Assembly: GCA_022711405.1 (NCBI GenBank)
Contig: JAKLFC010000002.1
Coordinates: 181,772 to 245,771 of the forward strand
Reading direction: 5' to 3'
DNA from: Bacteroidota bacterium
GTDB taxonomy: Bacteria; Bacteroidota; Bacteroidia; Bacteroidales; JAGONC01
Length of the DNA: 64,000 bases
Positions 18,600 to 27,330 of the stretch are shown in pieces. Within the stretch, counting starts at the first letter, position 1. Every line of letters begins with the position of its first letter. Under the pieces are notes generated by a model, which saw only the letters and a program-made list of their open reading frames with translations, did no database searches and was not told where the DNA came from. A program made the position numbers and the translations under genes.

Positions 18600-19064
18600 T
18601 TATCCTTTTTTTTCTGTTTCCAGGATATGGATCTCCAGGTCGGCCAGGATCAGGTCGAGGTGTTTGCTTTTGGATAGATCCAGGTAGTATGCCAGTAGTA
18701 CACCCGGCACATCCCTGAGCATCCTTATGAGGTGCTCGGTTTCATTGGCTGTCGTCTCACCCGACACCAGCAGGAAATAGTCCGTTTGTTTGAACTCGGG
18801 CATCAGCTTGGAATCAGGGTGATGATTCGACAACAGGAGATAATCCAGCCGGCGGCTCAGATCCTGGTGGCGATATAACGAATAACAGGAGGTTTCTGTT
18901 TTCCCCGGCAGCAGGATCGTAAAATCAGGCAGCTTCTTCAGGTGCAGGTCCAGCTTTTTGTTGATGTGGAAACACAGCTGATAATCCCTTGACCTGCAGG
19001 CGATGCCCACAAAAACAGGCCATTCGTGTTCCCTCGGAATCTCAAGATTGTGTTTTTTTGCCAT
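18600..19064 (-). CDS. IPExxxVDY family protein
   Basis: A 154-residue conserved Bacteroidota protein of unknown function. The family pattern is seen in the Asp-Tyr motif SRDYQLCFHINKKLDL, the FSLY-like CYSLYRHQD, LLSNHHPDSKLMPEFKQTDYFLL, and the LD-rich end. As in other Bacteroidota it lies directly after rnc and the fabF/acpP genes, five bases from the rnc stop on the same strand. The function is not known; the fixed neighbourhood hints at a link to lipid or RNA metabolism, which is inference only. Confidence 0.82.
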   Translation of the reverse strand: MAKKHNLEIPREHEWPVFVGIACRSRDYQLCFHINKKLDLHLKKLPDFTILLPGKTETSCYSLYRHQDLSRRLDYLLLSNHHPDSKLMPEFKQTDYFLLVSGETTANETEHLIRMLRDVPGVLLAYYLDLSKSKHLDLILADLEIHILETEKKG

Positions 19065-19069
19065 ATCCT

Positions 19070-19816
19070 TTATTCGTCCACAAGCAAGGGATTGCTCTGG
19101 AAGATTTTAGTGCACGCTTGTTCGGCGGCACTTTGTTCGGCCGCCTTGATGGAGAATCCTGTTCCCGTACCCGCCACTACCTGATCCACCACTGCTTCCA
19201 CCACATATCGTTTTTTATGGCTGGATCCGGTTTCTTCGGTAACCCGGAATTCCAGCGTTTTTTTTGATTTCTGGGTCCATTCGAGCAGCTTGCTCTTGAA
19301 ATTCAACTCATGGGTTTCCAGCTCATTGATATCCATATGATGTTTAATGATCGAGGATATAATGATCTTTTGGGTGAATTCATATCCTTTATCGATGTAA
19401 ACCGCACCCAGGAATGCTTCCAGGGCATCCCCGAGCATTGAACCTGACTGCGTTGAGCTGGTAGAAAAGCTGGTCTCGATCAGGTGATCCAGTCCCAGTG
19501 TCAACGACAGGCCGTTCAACTGTGCCCTGCTCACCATTTTGGATCTCATTTCAGTGAGGAATCCTTCGTCCTTGAAGGGGAATTTCTTGAACAGGTAATC
19601 GGCCGTCACGAGGCTGAGCACGGCGTCGCCCAGAAATTCCAGCCGCTCATTGCTGATCTTGGTTCCGTTAAAAAGTTCTACCGCTGCCGATTTATGACGG
19701 AAGGCAAGCTTGTACAGGAAAATGTTACCGGGATAAAAGCCAAAGATGGAATAAATGGCGTCGTAAAGGTCCTTTTCCTGGGAGAGATATGCTTTTACAG
19801 GTTTGAGCTTCTTCAA
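19070..19816 (-). CDS. rnc: Ribonuclease III
   Basis: A 248-residue double-strand-specific endoribonuclease that processes rRNA and structured mRNAs. The catalytic signature RLEFLGDAVLSLV and the metal Glu in DALEAFLGAVYIDKG are present; the dsRNA-binding domain covers about 165-240 (FKSKLLEWTQ ... KAAEQSAAEQA). It lies 12 bases after the fabF stop in the acpP-fabF-rnc order common in bacteria. Confidence 0.95.
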   Translation of the reverse strand: MKKLKPVKAYLSQEKDLYDAIYSIFGFYPGNIFLYKLAFRHKSAAVELFNGTKISNERLEFLGDAVLSLVTADYLFKKFPFKDEGFLTEMRSKMVSRAQLNGLSLTLGLDHLIETSFSTSSTQSGSMLGDALEAFLGAVYIDKGYEFTQKIIISSIIKHHMDINELETHELNFKSKLLEWTQKSKKTLEFRVTEETGSSHKKRYVVEAVVDQVVAGTGTGFSIKAAEQSAAEQACTKIFQSNPLLVDE

Positions 19817-19828
19817 GAGTCGAAAAAC

Positions 19829-21082
19829 TTAGTCCTGATATTTCCTGAATACGATCGAGACGTTATGTCCGCCAAAGCCGAACGTATTGCTCAGGGCTGT
19901 TCGTACCATTCGTTTTACCGCAGTATGGTAGGTGAAATCCAGTTTGTTGTCGATCTCAGGATCATCAGTGAAATGGTTGATAGTAGGAGGTACGATATTA
20001 TTGTAAATGGCCAGGATGGCTGCGATGGCCTCAATGGCGCCGGCAGCTCCCAGCAGGTGACCGGTCATGGATTTGGTGGAATTGATGCTGATCTTGTAGG
20101 CATGCTCGCCAAAGAGTCTGACAATTCCCCTGGGTTCCGTGATATCATTCAGAGGGGTAGAAGTGCCATGGGTATTGATATGATCGATCTCCTCCGGATT
20201 GAGTCCCGCGTCATCCAGTGCAGTTTTCATGGAGAGGTACGCTCCCAGTCCCTCCGGGTGGGGAGAGGTCATGTGGTAGGCATCGCCCGACAGGCCGCCA
20301 CCGATGATTTCGGCATAGATGCGGGCTCCGCGGCGCAGGGCATGCTGCAGTTCCTCGAAAACCAGTGCTCCGCTGCCTTCTCCCAGGACAAAGCCATCCC
20401 TGTCCTTATCAAAGGGCCTGGAGGCTGTTTTGAAATCCTCATTGCGTGTGGAGATGGCATGCATCGAATTAAAACCACCCACGCCGGCTTCATTCACTGC
20501 CGCTTCGCTTCCGCCCGTGACAAAGATATCCGCTTTCCCGAGCCGGATATAATTCATGGCATCCACCAGTGCATTGGCAGCAGAAGCACATGCCGAAACC
20601 GTGGTAAAATTGGGTCCCCGGAATCCATATTTGATGGAAATATGGCCGGCAGTAATATCAGCGATCATTTTAGGAATAAAAAACGGGCTGAACCGGGGCG
20701 TGCCATCTCCTCTTCCAAACGCCATAATCTCCTCCAGGAAAGTATCCAGTCCCCCGATCCCCGAACCCCATATCACCCCGGTACGCGTCGTGTCGATCTT
20801 TTCCAGATCCAGACCCGAATCCCTGATCGCCTGATCGGCACTGATCAATCCATATTGTGTGCAGGCATCGAATTTCCTGACATCCTTCCTGTCGAAATAA
20901 TTCAGCGGATCGTAGCCTTTCAGCGTACAGGCAAACCTGGTCTTGAATTTTGACGTGTCAAAACGGGTGATCAACTCAGCGCCACTAACCCCGTTAACCA
21001 ATCCTTCCCAGTATTCCTGGAGGGTATTGCCTAACGGGGTTAGTGAACCAAGTCCGGTTATTACAACTCGTCTTAATTCCAT
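19829..21082 (-). CDS. fabF: Beta-ketoacyl-ACP synthase II
   Basis: A 417-residue condensing enzyme of type II fatty acid synthesis. From the chosen start it reads MELRRVVITGLGSLTPLGN; the Cys nucleophile is in TVSACASAANAL, the two His in INTHGTSTPLND and MTGHLLGAAG. The open frame continues 35 codons upstream across the acpP end, so ATG at 21082, seven bases after acpP, is the real start. It acts on acyl-ACP made from the upstream carrier protein. Confidence 0.96.
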   Translation of the reverse strand: MELRRVVITGLGSLTPLGNTLQEYWEGLVNGVSGAELITRFDTSKFKTRFACTLKGYDPLNYFDRKDVRKFDACTQYGLISADQAIRDSGLDLEKIDTTRTGVIWGSGIGGLDTFLEEIMAFGRGDGTPRFSPFFIPKMIADITAGHISIKYGFRGPNFTTVSACASAANALVDAMNYIRLGKADIFVTGGSEAAVNEAGVGGFNSMHAISTRNEDFKTASRPFDKDRDGFVLGEGSGALVFEELQHALRRGARIYAEIIGGGLSGDAYHMTSPHPEGLGAYLSMKTALDDAGLNPEEIDHINTHGTSTPLNDITEPRGIVRLFGEHAYKISINSTKSMTGHLLGAAGAIEAIAAILAIYNNIVPPTINHFTDDPEIDNKLDFTYHTAVKRMVRTALSNTFGFGGHNVSIVFRKYQD

Positions 21083-21089
21083 GTACCAA

Positions 21090-21326
21090 TTATTTGGTAT
21101 TATCTTCGATGTACTTGATCGCATCGCCAACCGTGCCGATCTTTTCTGCCTGATCGTCAGGGATGGCAATATTGAACTCCTTTTCAAATTCCATGATCAA
21201 CTCCACGGTGTCCAGCGAATCAGCACCAAGATCATTGGTGAAACTGGCTTCGGGTGTTACTTCGTTCTCGTCAACACCCAGCTTATCAACGATGATAGCT
21301 TTTACTCTCGATGCAATGTCTGACAT
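21090..21326 (-). CDS. acpP: Acyl carrier protein
   Basis: A 78-residue acidic four-helix carrier protein. The phosphopantetheine Ser lies in [12 protein letters not shown]. It starts the acpP-fabF-rnc-IPExxxVDY operon. A near-consensus -7 box (minus-strand TTTCTTTG at 21362-21355) lies 29 bases upstream. Confidence 0.97.
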   Translation of the reverse strand: MSDIASRVKAIIVDKLGVDENEVTPEASFTNDLGADSLDTVELIMEFEKEFNIAIPDDQAEKIGTVGDAIKYIEDNTK

Positions 21327-21444
21327 ATGTTTACTGGTTTTGGTTAATTGGGTGCAAAGAAAGTAATTTTAAAGCTCAAAACAAAAAAAACAGCCATTTT
21401 TCCAACGAAATTGTTACATTGCGGCGGGAAACATCCCCCTGATC

Positions 21445-22011
21445 ATGAAGAATATAGCCATCTTTGCCTCCGGCAGTGGCACCAACGCCGAGAACATCGC
21501 TTCGTACTTTAAAGGAAGTCCGCAGGTTTGCATCAGACTCATCCTGACCAACAGACCGGATGCCTATGTCGTGAAACGGGCAGAGAAATTCGGCATCCCG
21601 ACCTTTGTGTTCAATCGCCGCCAGTTCTATCAGACTGAAGATGTGTTGAACATTCTAAAAGAGAACCGGATTTCCCTGATCGTCCTTGCTGGATTCCTCT
21701 GGCTGGTCCCTGATCATATCCTGAAAGCCTATCCCAACCGGATCATCAACATCCATCCAGCCCTGCTGCCTAAGTACGGCGGAAAAGGCTTTTACGGTTC
21801 GGTCGTTCATGAGGCGGTGATCCGTTCGGGAGACACAGAATCGGGCATCACTATCCACTACGTCAACGAGATCTACGATTCCGGCCAGATCATCTTTCAG
21901 GCGCGCTGCGCAGTGGAGCCCGGCGACACGCCCGAGAGCCTTGCCCGCAAGGTGCATCAGCTCGAGTACACCTATTTCCCGGGAGTCATTGAGGAGCTGC
22001 TACTTGATTGA
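21445..22011 (+). CDS. purN: Phosphoribosylglycinamide formyltransferase
   Basis: A 188-residue purine enzyme adding a formyl group from 10-formyl-THF to GAR. Seen are IFASGSGTNAENI, the active-site block INIHPALLPKYGGKGFYG with the catalytic Asn and His, and the Asp of SGITIHYVNEIYDSG. It is divergent from acpP with a 118-base gap and is followed by an inverted-end repeat. Confidence 0.94.
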   Translation: MKNIAIFASGSGTNAENIASYFKGSPQVCIRLILTNRPDAYVVKRAEKFGIPTFVFNRRQFYQTEDVLNILKENRISLIVLAGFLWLVPDHILKAYPNRIINIHPALLPKYGGKGFYGSVVHEAVIRSGDTESGITIHYVNEIYDSGQIIFQARCAVEPGDTPESLARKVHQLEYTYFPGVIEELLLD

Positions 22012-22016
22012 ATATC

Positions 22017-22160
22017 CAACATACGAACATACGAAGGCGAGGTAGAAGGTTAAGTAGAAGTTGATCTACGATCAGAAGGAAAAAATCAGATTTCTTCCTT
22101 CTAATCGTAATTCTCCTTCGCCTTCCAGTTCTACTTCCACTTCGTATGTTCGTATGTTCT
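22017..22160. repeat. Repeat family D, 144-bp element with inverted ends
   Basis: The ends are near-perfect inverted copies (18 bases at 22018-22035 against 22141-22158, words acgaacatacgaa), and the inner part also folds back (gtagaag/cttctac words). It exactly fills the gap between the purN stop and the EamA stop. A right-hand half copy lies at 34600-34656. It may also act as a shared terminator. Confidence 0.75.
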
Positions 22161-22164
22161 GTGA

Positions 22165-23067
22165 TCAAACAAAAAACAGCACAACTCCTCCCACCGACAC
22201 GAACGCCCCGAGGATTTCTTTCCAGGTGAACCTTTCTTTGAAAATAAGGATGGAGGGAAGGATGATGAACACCGGTACGATCGCCATGATGGTCGAAGCA
22301 ATGCCGGTGGAGGTATGCTGAACGGCCAGCAATGAAAAAGAGATGCCCAGAAAAGGGCCGAAGACGGAGCCCAGGAGGATTAGCCGCATCCCCTTTTTTT
22401 CCTGTACAGCCCGCGCCACCCGGTAACCCTTTTTCATCGCCAGGATGACCAGGCCAAATCCAACGGCTCCGGCCAGCACCCGTATCTGGGTGGCTGAAAA
22501 GGCATTGTAATCGTTCATACCAAACTTGCTCAGCACCAGCCCCACCGCCTGTCCGACAGCTCCTCCGAAGGCCAGTAACAGTCCCTTGACAGGATGACGG
22601 ATGTGGATCTTCTCTCCTTTGCCCGGCCTGCCAAAGATGGCCATACCAATGCCGCCGAGGGTCAGGAGCATGCCCAGAAAATTCATCAGACTCAGTACCT
22701 CGCCCAGAATGATCCATCCCACCAGGGCCGTGATAGGCGGCACCAGGGTCATCACCAGCATCGCAATGCGGGCTCCGATGATGGTGTAGGATTCAAACAG
22801 CATCAAATCGCCCATCACCAGGCCGACAATACCGGATAAGATCAGCCAGAACCAGGCATGGCCTGAAGCATCCAGGGGAAATGCCATCCCCCTGGTGATA
22901 AAATTGACAACGGACAGGAAAACAAAGGCCAAAACCAGCCGGATCAGGTTGACGGCAAGCGATCCGACACGCTTGCTGGCCGCCTCGAAGGCTAAAGCAG
23001 TGACAGTCCAGAAGAGAGCTGTGGCTAACGCCGAGAATTCACCAATATGAGAGGAAAAAAAGGACAT
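22165..23067 (-). CDS. EamA/DMT-family transporter
   Basis: A 300-residue inner-membrane protein with ten predicted helices in two EamA repeats (about 1-140 and 155-300). The fold patterns ALFWTVTALAFE, SGIVGLVMGDLMLFES, and ALVGWIILGE are typical for drug/metabolite transporters that export small molecules such as amino acids. The substrate is not known. Between this start and the next gene lies repeat family E, so it is not in an operon. Confidence 0.88.
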   Translation of the reverse strand: MSFFSSHIGEFSALATALFWTVTALAFEAASKRVGSLAVNLIRLVLAFVFLSVVNFITRGMAFPLDASGHAWFWLILSGIVGLVMGDLMLFESYTIIGARIAMLVMTLVPPITALVGWIILGEVLSLMNFLGMLLTLGGIGMAIFGRPGKGEKIHIRHPVKGLLLAFGGAVGQAVGLVLSKFGMNDYNAFSATQIRVLAGAVGFGLVILAMKKGYRVARAVQEKKGMRLILLGSVFGPFLGISFSLLAVQHTSTGIASTIMAIVPVFIILPSILIFKERFTWKEILGAFVSVGGVVLFFV

Positions 23068-23078
23068 CGCTTACATAT

Positions 23079-23207
23079 AAAAATCCCAAATTCCAAGGTC
23101 CAAAATCCAAAAAAATCCCAACATTCAAATTCCAACACATTGTCAGGCCTTGGAATTTTGGTCTTGGAATTTGTTTGGATTTTGGATCATGGATTTTGGA
23201 TTTTGCG
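23079..23207. repeat. Repeat family E (aaatccaaa/ttccaa words), inverted arms
   Basis: About 130 bases of aaatcccaaattccaa-type words followed by their reverse complement (ttggaatttg, ggattttgga), giving a long imperfect hairpin. The element ends right at the metallopeptidase stop codon at 23208. A second copy, same orientation as the left arm and about 70 bases long, lies at 63928-64000. Confidence 0.75.
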
Positions 23208-25268
23208 TCAGTCGACGCTTACCACAGCCGCGGCTGCCGCATCCAAAGTGGCCTTACCCGATATCCCGCTCCCCACTGCCTGCCGCATCCATACCTGGGG
23301 AACCACCGTGCCCTGGGTATAGATACGCTGGACCTCATCAGCGAAATTTTTGCCCTTCATATGCTGCTCCAGCTGAAAATCAATCAGGTGACCCACCGGG
23401 TAGGCAGGCAGGTAAATCGTCCGATAGATCATATGGGAGTAAATCGCAAGGATGGGCTCATCCTGCATCCCAAACACATCCGCATAGTATTTATTCCAGA
23501 TATCTTTGGCAATCGTGATCACAGCTTCTTTCAACTGTACTGGTGTGGCATCCGGGTGCGCGTACATCCACCGCCAGGTGTACATGTCGACCAGCGAAAC
23601 GCCCATGATCTCATAGGCTGCCCATGCATTGTCCAGCGCCAGCATCTTATCCCTGTCAGGATCATCGTCCTTTATTCCCAGCAGTTCCAGGTCACGCTTC
23701 TGGAACATGAAAGCCAGTGCTTCGGTAAAAGCCGTGTTGGGAACGCCATTCAGAAGATAATAGTCAACATCCTGGAGCGAGAGGGTCTGTTCCACATTAT
23801 GTCCAAACTCGTGGGTGGCAATGTTGTAACCTTTGTAATTCATACCCTGCGGCCCGATCCGGGTCCTGAGATGCGCTTTTTCCGACTTCATCTCCGCACC
23901 CGCCGCATGACCGATCCCCCGTGAAGCATCCACCTGGATCTTCGACGCGATATCTGCAGCCTTCTCGGGCGTAAAGCCAACTTTCATCAGGATGTTGGGC
24001 AGGTCCTTTTCAAAGGCCTCCCTGGATGGATATTTTGCATTGACGATCCTGTTGAGCTCTTCCTCCGAAAGACTGCTGCGCGACTTGAATCCGCTGTACC
24101 AGATATCAAAAGGCTGCAGGTTTCTACCCAGCCGCTCCCTGATCAGCCTGCCGACATCACGGATGACAGGCGATGAAATGAAATCCACGAACATTTTCTC
24201 TACATCGGCATAGGGGATCTCCATCTCAAGCTCAAAATTCCTGTCCACATAATTCGGATAATTGGGCTGATACGGATCAATAGCCTTCATGGCCTTGAAA
24301 TTGTTCAGCCAGTACGCATACCGCATATCCGGTTCACTTTTGAATGTGACCGTCTGACCATCCTTGTACACCTTATTCAGGTACGGATCCCACTGGTAAT
24401 CATTTTTATCAATGACCTCCACCGGGATCGTCTGGTCAATGATCCGCTTCATGACCTGGTAGATCATCTGCTGTTTGACCAGCCCGGTCCCCTCGTTGTA
24501 ATGGGCTTTGAGTTCATCCCGCAGCCCCCAGTGGGTGATCAGGCGTAAATCCGCGGGAAACAACGTATTCATGGCTGAATCCACCAGTTTTCCCATATAA
24601 ATATTGTAGGACTGGATATAGGTGTTCGACTCTGTGCCTGCCTTGTATAAAGCCTGATAAAGTTCAGGGGGAACACGCGATGTGAAAAGATCACCCATCC
24701 GGGCATAGGCCCATTGCTGGCGCGTCCATTCCACTCCCATGTCCGTCTTCTCTTTCAGCGAATAGAATGGAAAATTCAGGGCAACAATGAAGGCAATTTT
24801 ATTGGCATAAAAATCTTCGTTTACATGAGACGCCGGATTGAACGCTCCAAACATTTCGTCAATGGCCGTCAGTTTTCCAACATCCAGATCCAGGGGCTCG
24901 TTGAGCTGAAGGATCATTTTACCAAAATTGCCATTGATGACTTCCAGATACCGGGAGAGTTTGGTGAAAAGCACCTCCAGATCCTCTTCCTTACCAATGA
25001 AGTGTTGCGTGCAGAAATTCCGGAAATCATCCGCTGTTCCGTCTGATTCCCGCCAGAGGGACGCTACCTGCTTGACTCCGCGCTCAATACGAAAGCGATT
25101 CGATTCACCATATGCACGGATCAGTGTATCGATGATCCCTGAACGGTGATCACCGGAAATGAACATGACCGGACCGGAAGCCGGCTTTTCCGTTGGTTTT
25201 GGCTGCTGGCAACCCAGCCACATAGCTGTCACGGTCATGACCATGACCATCAGTAATGCTTTTTTCAT
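23208..25268 (-). CDS. Zinc metallopeptidase lipoprotein (gluzincin, M3/M32-like)
   Basis: A 686-residue predicted lipoprotein: lipobox WLGC at Cys20. The zinc site HEFGH is at 486-490 and a third ligand Glu is likely at 516 (NTAFTEALAF), the 26-residue spacing of gluzincins. The mostly helical sequence and the segment RTRIGPQGMNYKGYNIATHEFGH suggest a peptidase related to M3/M32 enzymes, but I cannot assign a named family. It probably acts on peptides at the cell surface or in the periplasm, alongside the DPP7-like peptidase. The C terminus is Ala/Val-rich. Confidence 0.72.
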   Translation of the reverse strand: MKKALLMVMVMTVTAMWLGCQQPKPTEKPASGPVMFISGDHRSGIIDTLIRAYGESNRFRIERGVKQVASLWRESDGTADDFRNFCTQHFIGKEEDLEVLFTKLSRYLEVINGNFGKMILQLNEPLDLDVGKLTAIDEMFGAFNPASHVNEDFYANKIAFIVALNFPFYSLKEKTDMGVEWTRQQWAYARMGDLFTSRVPPELYQALYKAGTESNTYIQSYNIYMGKLVDSAMNTLFPADLRLITHWGLRDELKAHYNEGTGLVKQQMIYQVMKRIIDQTIPVEVIDKNDYQWDPYLNKVYKDGQTVTFKSEPDMRYAYWLNNFKAMKAIDPYQPNYPNYVDRNFELEMEIPYADVEKMFVDFISSPVIRDVGRLIRERLGRNLQPFDIWYSGFKSRSSLSEEELNRIVNAKYPSREAFEKDLPNILMKVGFTPEKAADIASKIQVDASRGIGHAAGAEMKSEKAHLRTRIGPQGMNYKGYNIATHEFGHNVEQTLSLQDVDYYLLNGVPNTAFTEALAFMFQKRDLELLGIKDDDPDRDKMLALDNAWAAYEIMGVSLVDMYTWRWMYAHPDATPVQLKEAVITIAKDIWNKYYADVFGMQDEPILAIYSHMIYRTIYLPAYPVGHLIDFQLEQHMKGKNFADEVQRIYTQGTVVPQVWMRQAVGSGISGKATLDAAAAAVVSVD

Positions 25269-25297
25269 CTCAGAAATTGTTTAGAAATTGAACGAAA

Positions 25298-25305
25298 CAA
25301 AGGTA
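25298..25305 (-). promoter_or_regulatory. -7 box TACCTTTG upstream of metallopeptidase
   Basis: Exact minus-strand TAnnTTTG match 30 bases ahead of the metallopeptidase ATG; no evident -33 box. Confidence 0.45.
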
Positions 25306-25317
25306 GAGGAATCTTCC

Positions 25318-25836
25318 TTATGAATTAGCACCGATCATTTGAAGGATGGACATTACGATACTGCCCTGCTTTTGCCAGTGATGCTTTTTAATCCTGTACG
25401 TGTAAAGACTATCGTCTGTGACAATAATGATTTCAGGGGGCATGACAGACTGGAAGAACTGCTCCAGATCCGACAAATAAATGGTGGTGGTGAATCGGTG
25501 ATGCCACTTTTGATGGTTTTCGACATCCATGAACAACTTCATTGGAGTACATTCGGTAACCCGGTCTCCTGCCTTGAAGGTCAGCGCCTTTGCAGGATGC
25601 GCTGATGAAAGAAAATAGGAAAAATTGACCGTTGCTGAGTCCCTGCTCGATAAATAGCTGATATCGAAGATCAGGCGGTTTTTTGAAACATCATCCACAA
25701 AATCGTCCAGCGGGAAGATAAAATAAAGCATTCCGCTGTCAATGAGTGCAGCCGTGTAATACTTTGAAATCTTTTGACCTGAAACGGTAAAAGAAGTCGT
25801 AAAAATTACCAGAAATGAAAGAATGGCCAGGTACAA
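25318..25836 (-). CDS. Exported protein of unknown function
   Basis: About 172 residues from a TTG start at 25836, giving a signal peptide (YLAILSFLVIFTTSFTVSG) and a mature all-beta-looking domain with DRVTECTPMKLFMDVE and FTTTIYLSDLEQFF. The frame is open to an ATG at 25899, but those 21 extra codons would be encoded by the terminator hairpin of the preceding gene, so the internal start is preferred with moderate certainty. I do not recognise the family. The preceding lipoprotein gene points the same way. Confidence 0.55.
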   Translation of the reverse strand: MYLAILSFLVIFTTSFTVSGQKISKYYTAALIDSGMLYFIFPLDDFVDDVSKNRLIFDISYLSSRDSATVNFSYFLSSAHPAKALTFKAGDRVTECTPMKLFMDVENHQKWHHRFTTTIYLSDLEQFFQSVMPPEIIIVTDDSLYTYRIKKHHWQKQGSIVMSILQMIGANS

Positions 25837-25845
25837 TCCCCTGTT

Positions 25846-25884
25846 AAAAAAAAGAGGGAATGCACCCCGGTGCACTCCCTCTTT
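25846..25884 (-). terminator. Intrinsic terminator after the TRL-like gene
   Basis: On the minus strand a 16-bp stem with one mismatch (25884-25869 with 25866-25851) and a 2-base loop is followed by nine T. It lies five bases after the TRL-like stop, inside the nominal 5' extension of the next frame. Confidence 0.85.
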
Positions 25885-25888
25885 CGTA

Positions 25889-26197
25889 TTATTCGCCATA
25901 TACCACTACTTTGTACTTGGCATAAATCCCAAGGATACCAGTCACATGTTCATCCACATGATGGATCTTAGTGATGCCAGCCGACTTGGCAGCCGCTTCA
26001 ATGCTGGCGTCACCCAAGGCGACTATCCCGAGGATGGAAGTTGCTTCGGCAGAGCCTACTCTATCCGCACCTGTATTGCTGGTAACGGCAAAGGGAGCCT
26101 TTACATCCGAATAAATAAATCCTGTGAGTGGTGCTTTTACAATGGCACAACCCGAAAGGAAAAATACTCCGATCAGAAAAACCAGTAATTTTTTCAT
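25889..26197 (-). CDS. TRL-like lipoprotein
   Basis: A 102-residue small lipoprotein of the TRL (tRNA-locus-associated) family. The signal peptide ends in a lipobox FLSGC; the mature part has GFIYSDVKAPFAVTSN, a GSAEATSILGIVALGDAS core and an end KIHHVDEHVTGILGIYAKYKVVVYG, all typical. Function unknown; it is predicted to sit on the inner leaflet of the outer membrane. It has its own promoter-like box and terminator, so it is a single-gene unit. Confidence 0.85.
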   Translation of the reverse strand: MKKLLVFLIGVFFLSGCAIVKAPLTGFIYSDVKAPFAVTSNTGADRVGSAEATSILGIVALGDASIEAAAKSAGITKIHHVDEHVTGILGIYAKYKVVVYGE

Positions 26198-26246
26198 GGA
26201 TTCATCTTTTTAGTGAAACATCGGTTTGCTGATATGAATATGAGTT

Positions 26247-26254
26247 CAAAGATA
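26247..26254 (-). promoter_or_regulatory. -7 box TATCTTTG upstream of TRL-like gene
   Basis: Exact minus-strand TAnnTTTG match 50 bases before the ATG. A TTTTG at 26271-26267 is nearer than usual for a -33 box, so only the -7 element is well supported. Nothing else was seen in the gap 26198-26388. Confidence 0.45.
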
Positions 26255-26388
26255 CAGTTAACATCACAAAAGTTGGTCACATTTATGTGTTAAATAAATG
26301 CTAAATCTGCAGTTTCCCACTCATTCGTCCTGAATCCTGGTCATTCCCTGTGCCCTGATTCTGCCGGAGCACTTTGGGTGATCAGGAT

Positions 26389-26943
26389 TCAATGGCCTCC
26401 ATACCGGTTGTACCAGCAGATCTTTTCCATATCCTTTCTTTTCTTTTTCCTCAGCGTATAACCCGGTACTGGATACCCCAGTGCGATCAGCAACGCAACG
26501 TTTTTATCTGCCGGTATGTGCAGCAGCTCCTTTACCTTCTTTTCATCAAACCATCCCAGCATGCAGGTACCAAGTCCCAGCTCTGCTGCCTGGAGACACA
26601 AATGTTCGGCCGTAATACCTATGTCGATCAATGGCCATTCTTTGTGTTTGAGCCGTATGCCCACCTCGGTGATGATTCTGGGTTTCTCCAGGATGATGGC
26701 GACAATGACAGGCGCATGGAGAACAAACCGGTTGAAAACGACGATCGTCGAATAGGTCGAGTGTGCCACAAGTGTCCTCAGCTCAGGTTCATCCACCACA
26801 ATGAACGACCAGGGCTGGGAATTGCTGGCAGACGGTGCCAGCCGGGCAGCATTGAGGCATTTCATGAGCTTTTCCTCTTCAACGGCACGATCGTCGAAAC
26901 GGCGAACACTCTGCCTTAAACTGATCAATTCTGAAAAATCCAC
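26389..26943 (-). CDS. Nitroreductase family protein
   Basis: A 184-residue FMN-dependent oxidoreductase of the NfsA/FRP fold. Seen are the N-terminal SLRQSVRRFDDRAV, ARLAPSASNSQPWSFIVV (FMN phosphate site) and GLGTCMLGWFDEKKVKELL with ALGYPVPG near the end. The substrate is unknown. The start is GTG at 26943, whose G is also the last base of the upstream kinase-like stop codon (TAGTG), so the two are translationally coupled. Confidence 0.87.
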   Translation of the reverse strand: MDFSELISLRQSVRRFDDRAVEEEKLMKCLNAARLAPSASNSQPWSFIVVDEPELRTLVAHSTYSTIVVFNRFVLHAPVIVAIILEKPRIITEVGIRLKHKEWPLIDIGITAEHLCLQAAELGLGTCMLGWFDEKKVKELLHIPADKNVALLIALGYPVPGYTLRKKKRKDMEKICWYNRYGGH

Positions 26944-27233
26944 TATTTTTCTCCCCTGATTAAATTCTTGGTTTCCATCAGCTTACAGATCACCTCCGCA
27001 ATTGCATCGGCGGAAAAGGACCTGCAATTGATGACCTTCCATTCCTTTTTATCCTTCCTCCCCGCCTGAAGCTGGTTGAGCCGCTGCACAAGCTTCACGG
27101 CCACCGTCGTTCCCGAGCAACCTGTTTCCCTGGAAATGGTCACCACCGGCAGAGGACCGGCTTTCTGAGGGGTCAGCGGCAGGGCTTCGCCCCTGAACCG
27201 CTCCTCCATGTATTTCATCAGCAGATTTTTCAT
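26943..27233 (-). CDS. Cytidylate kinase-like protein, N-terminal part only
   Basis: A 96-residue protein beginning like the cytidylate kinase-like (Cytidylate_kin_2) family: the P-loop VTISRETGCSGTTVAVKL and the following helix and strand (EWKVINC) match. Full family members are about 200 residues and carry the lid and NMP-binding parts, all missing here. It ends in a charged tail after AIAEVICKLM. It may be a remnant or a small derived protein; coupling to the nitroreductase argues it is still translated. Confidence 0.6.
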   Translation of the reverse strand: MKNLLMKYMEERFRGEALPLTPQKAGPLPVVTISRETGCSGTTVAVKLVQRLNQLQAGRKDKKEWKVINCRSFSADAIAEVICKLMETKNLIRGEK

Positions 27234-27282
27234 GGTTCATTAAAGTTGCATGCAATAAATAACTACGAATATCTACAGATAA

Positions 27283-27330
27283 CTATCGAATGACCATGAA
27301 TGACCACCGAATGACCATCAATGACCATAG
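27283..27330. repeat. Repeat family H (gaatgaccat words)
   Basis: Four degenerate tandem units of about 11 bases (gaatgaccatg, gaatgaccacc, gaatgaccatc, aatgaccatag). They run over the pgi stop codon at 27318-27320, so the last pgi residues are encoded by the repeat. A second copy in the opposite orientation lies at 55356-55409. Confidence 0.7.

Noticed and set aside
19484..20953. 489-residue plus-strand frame opposite rnc and fabF
   Set aside because: It is a shadow of two certain genes; no recognisable domain and no start context.
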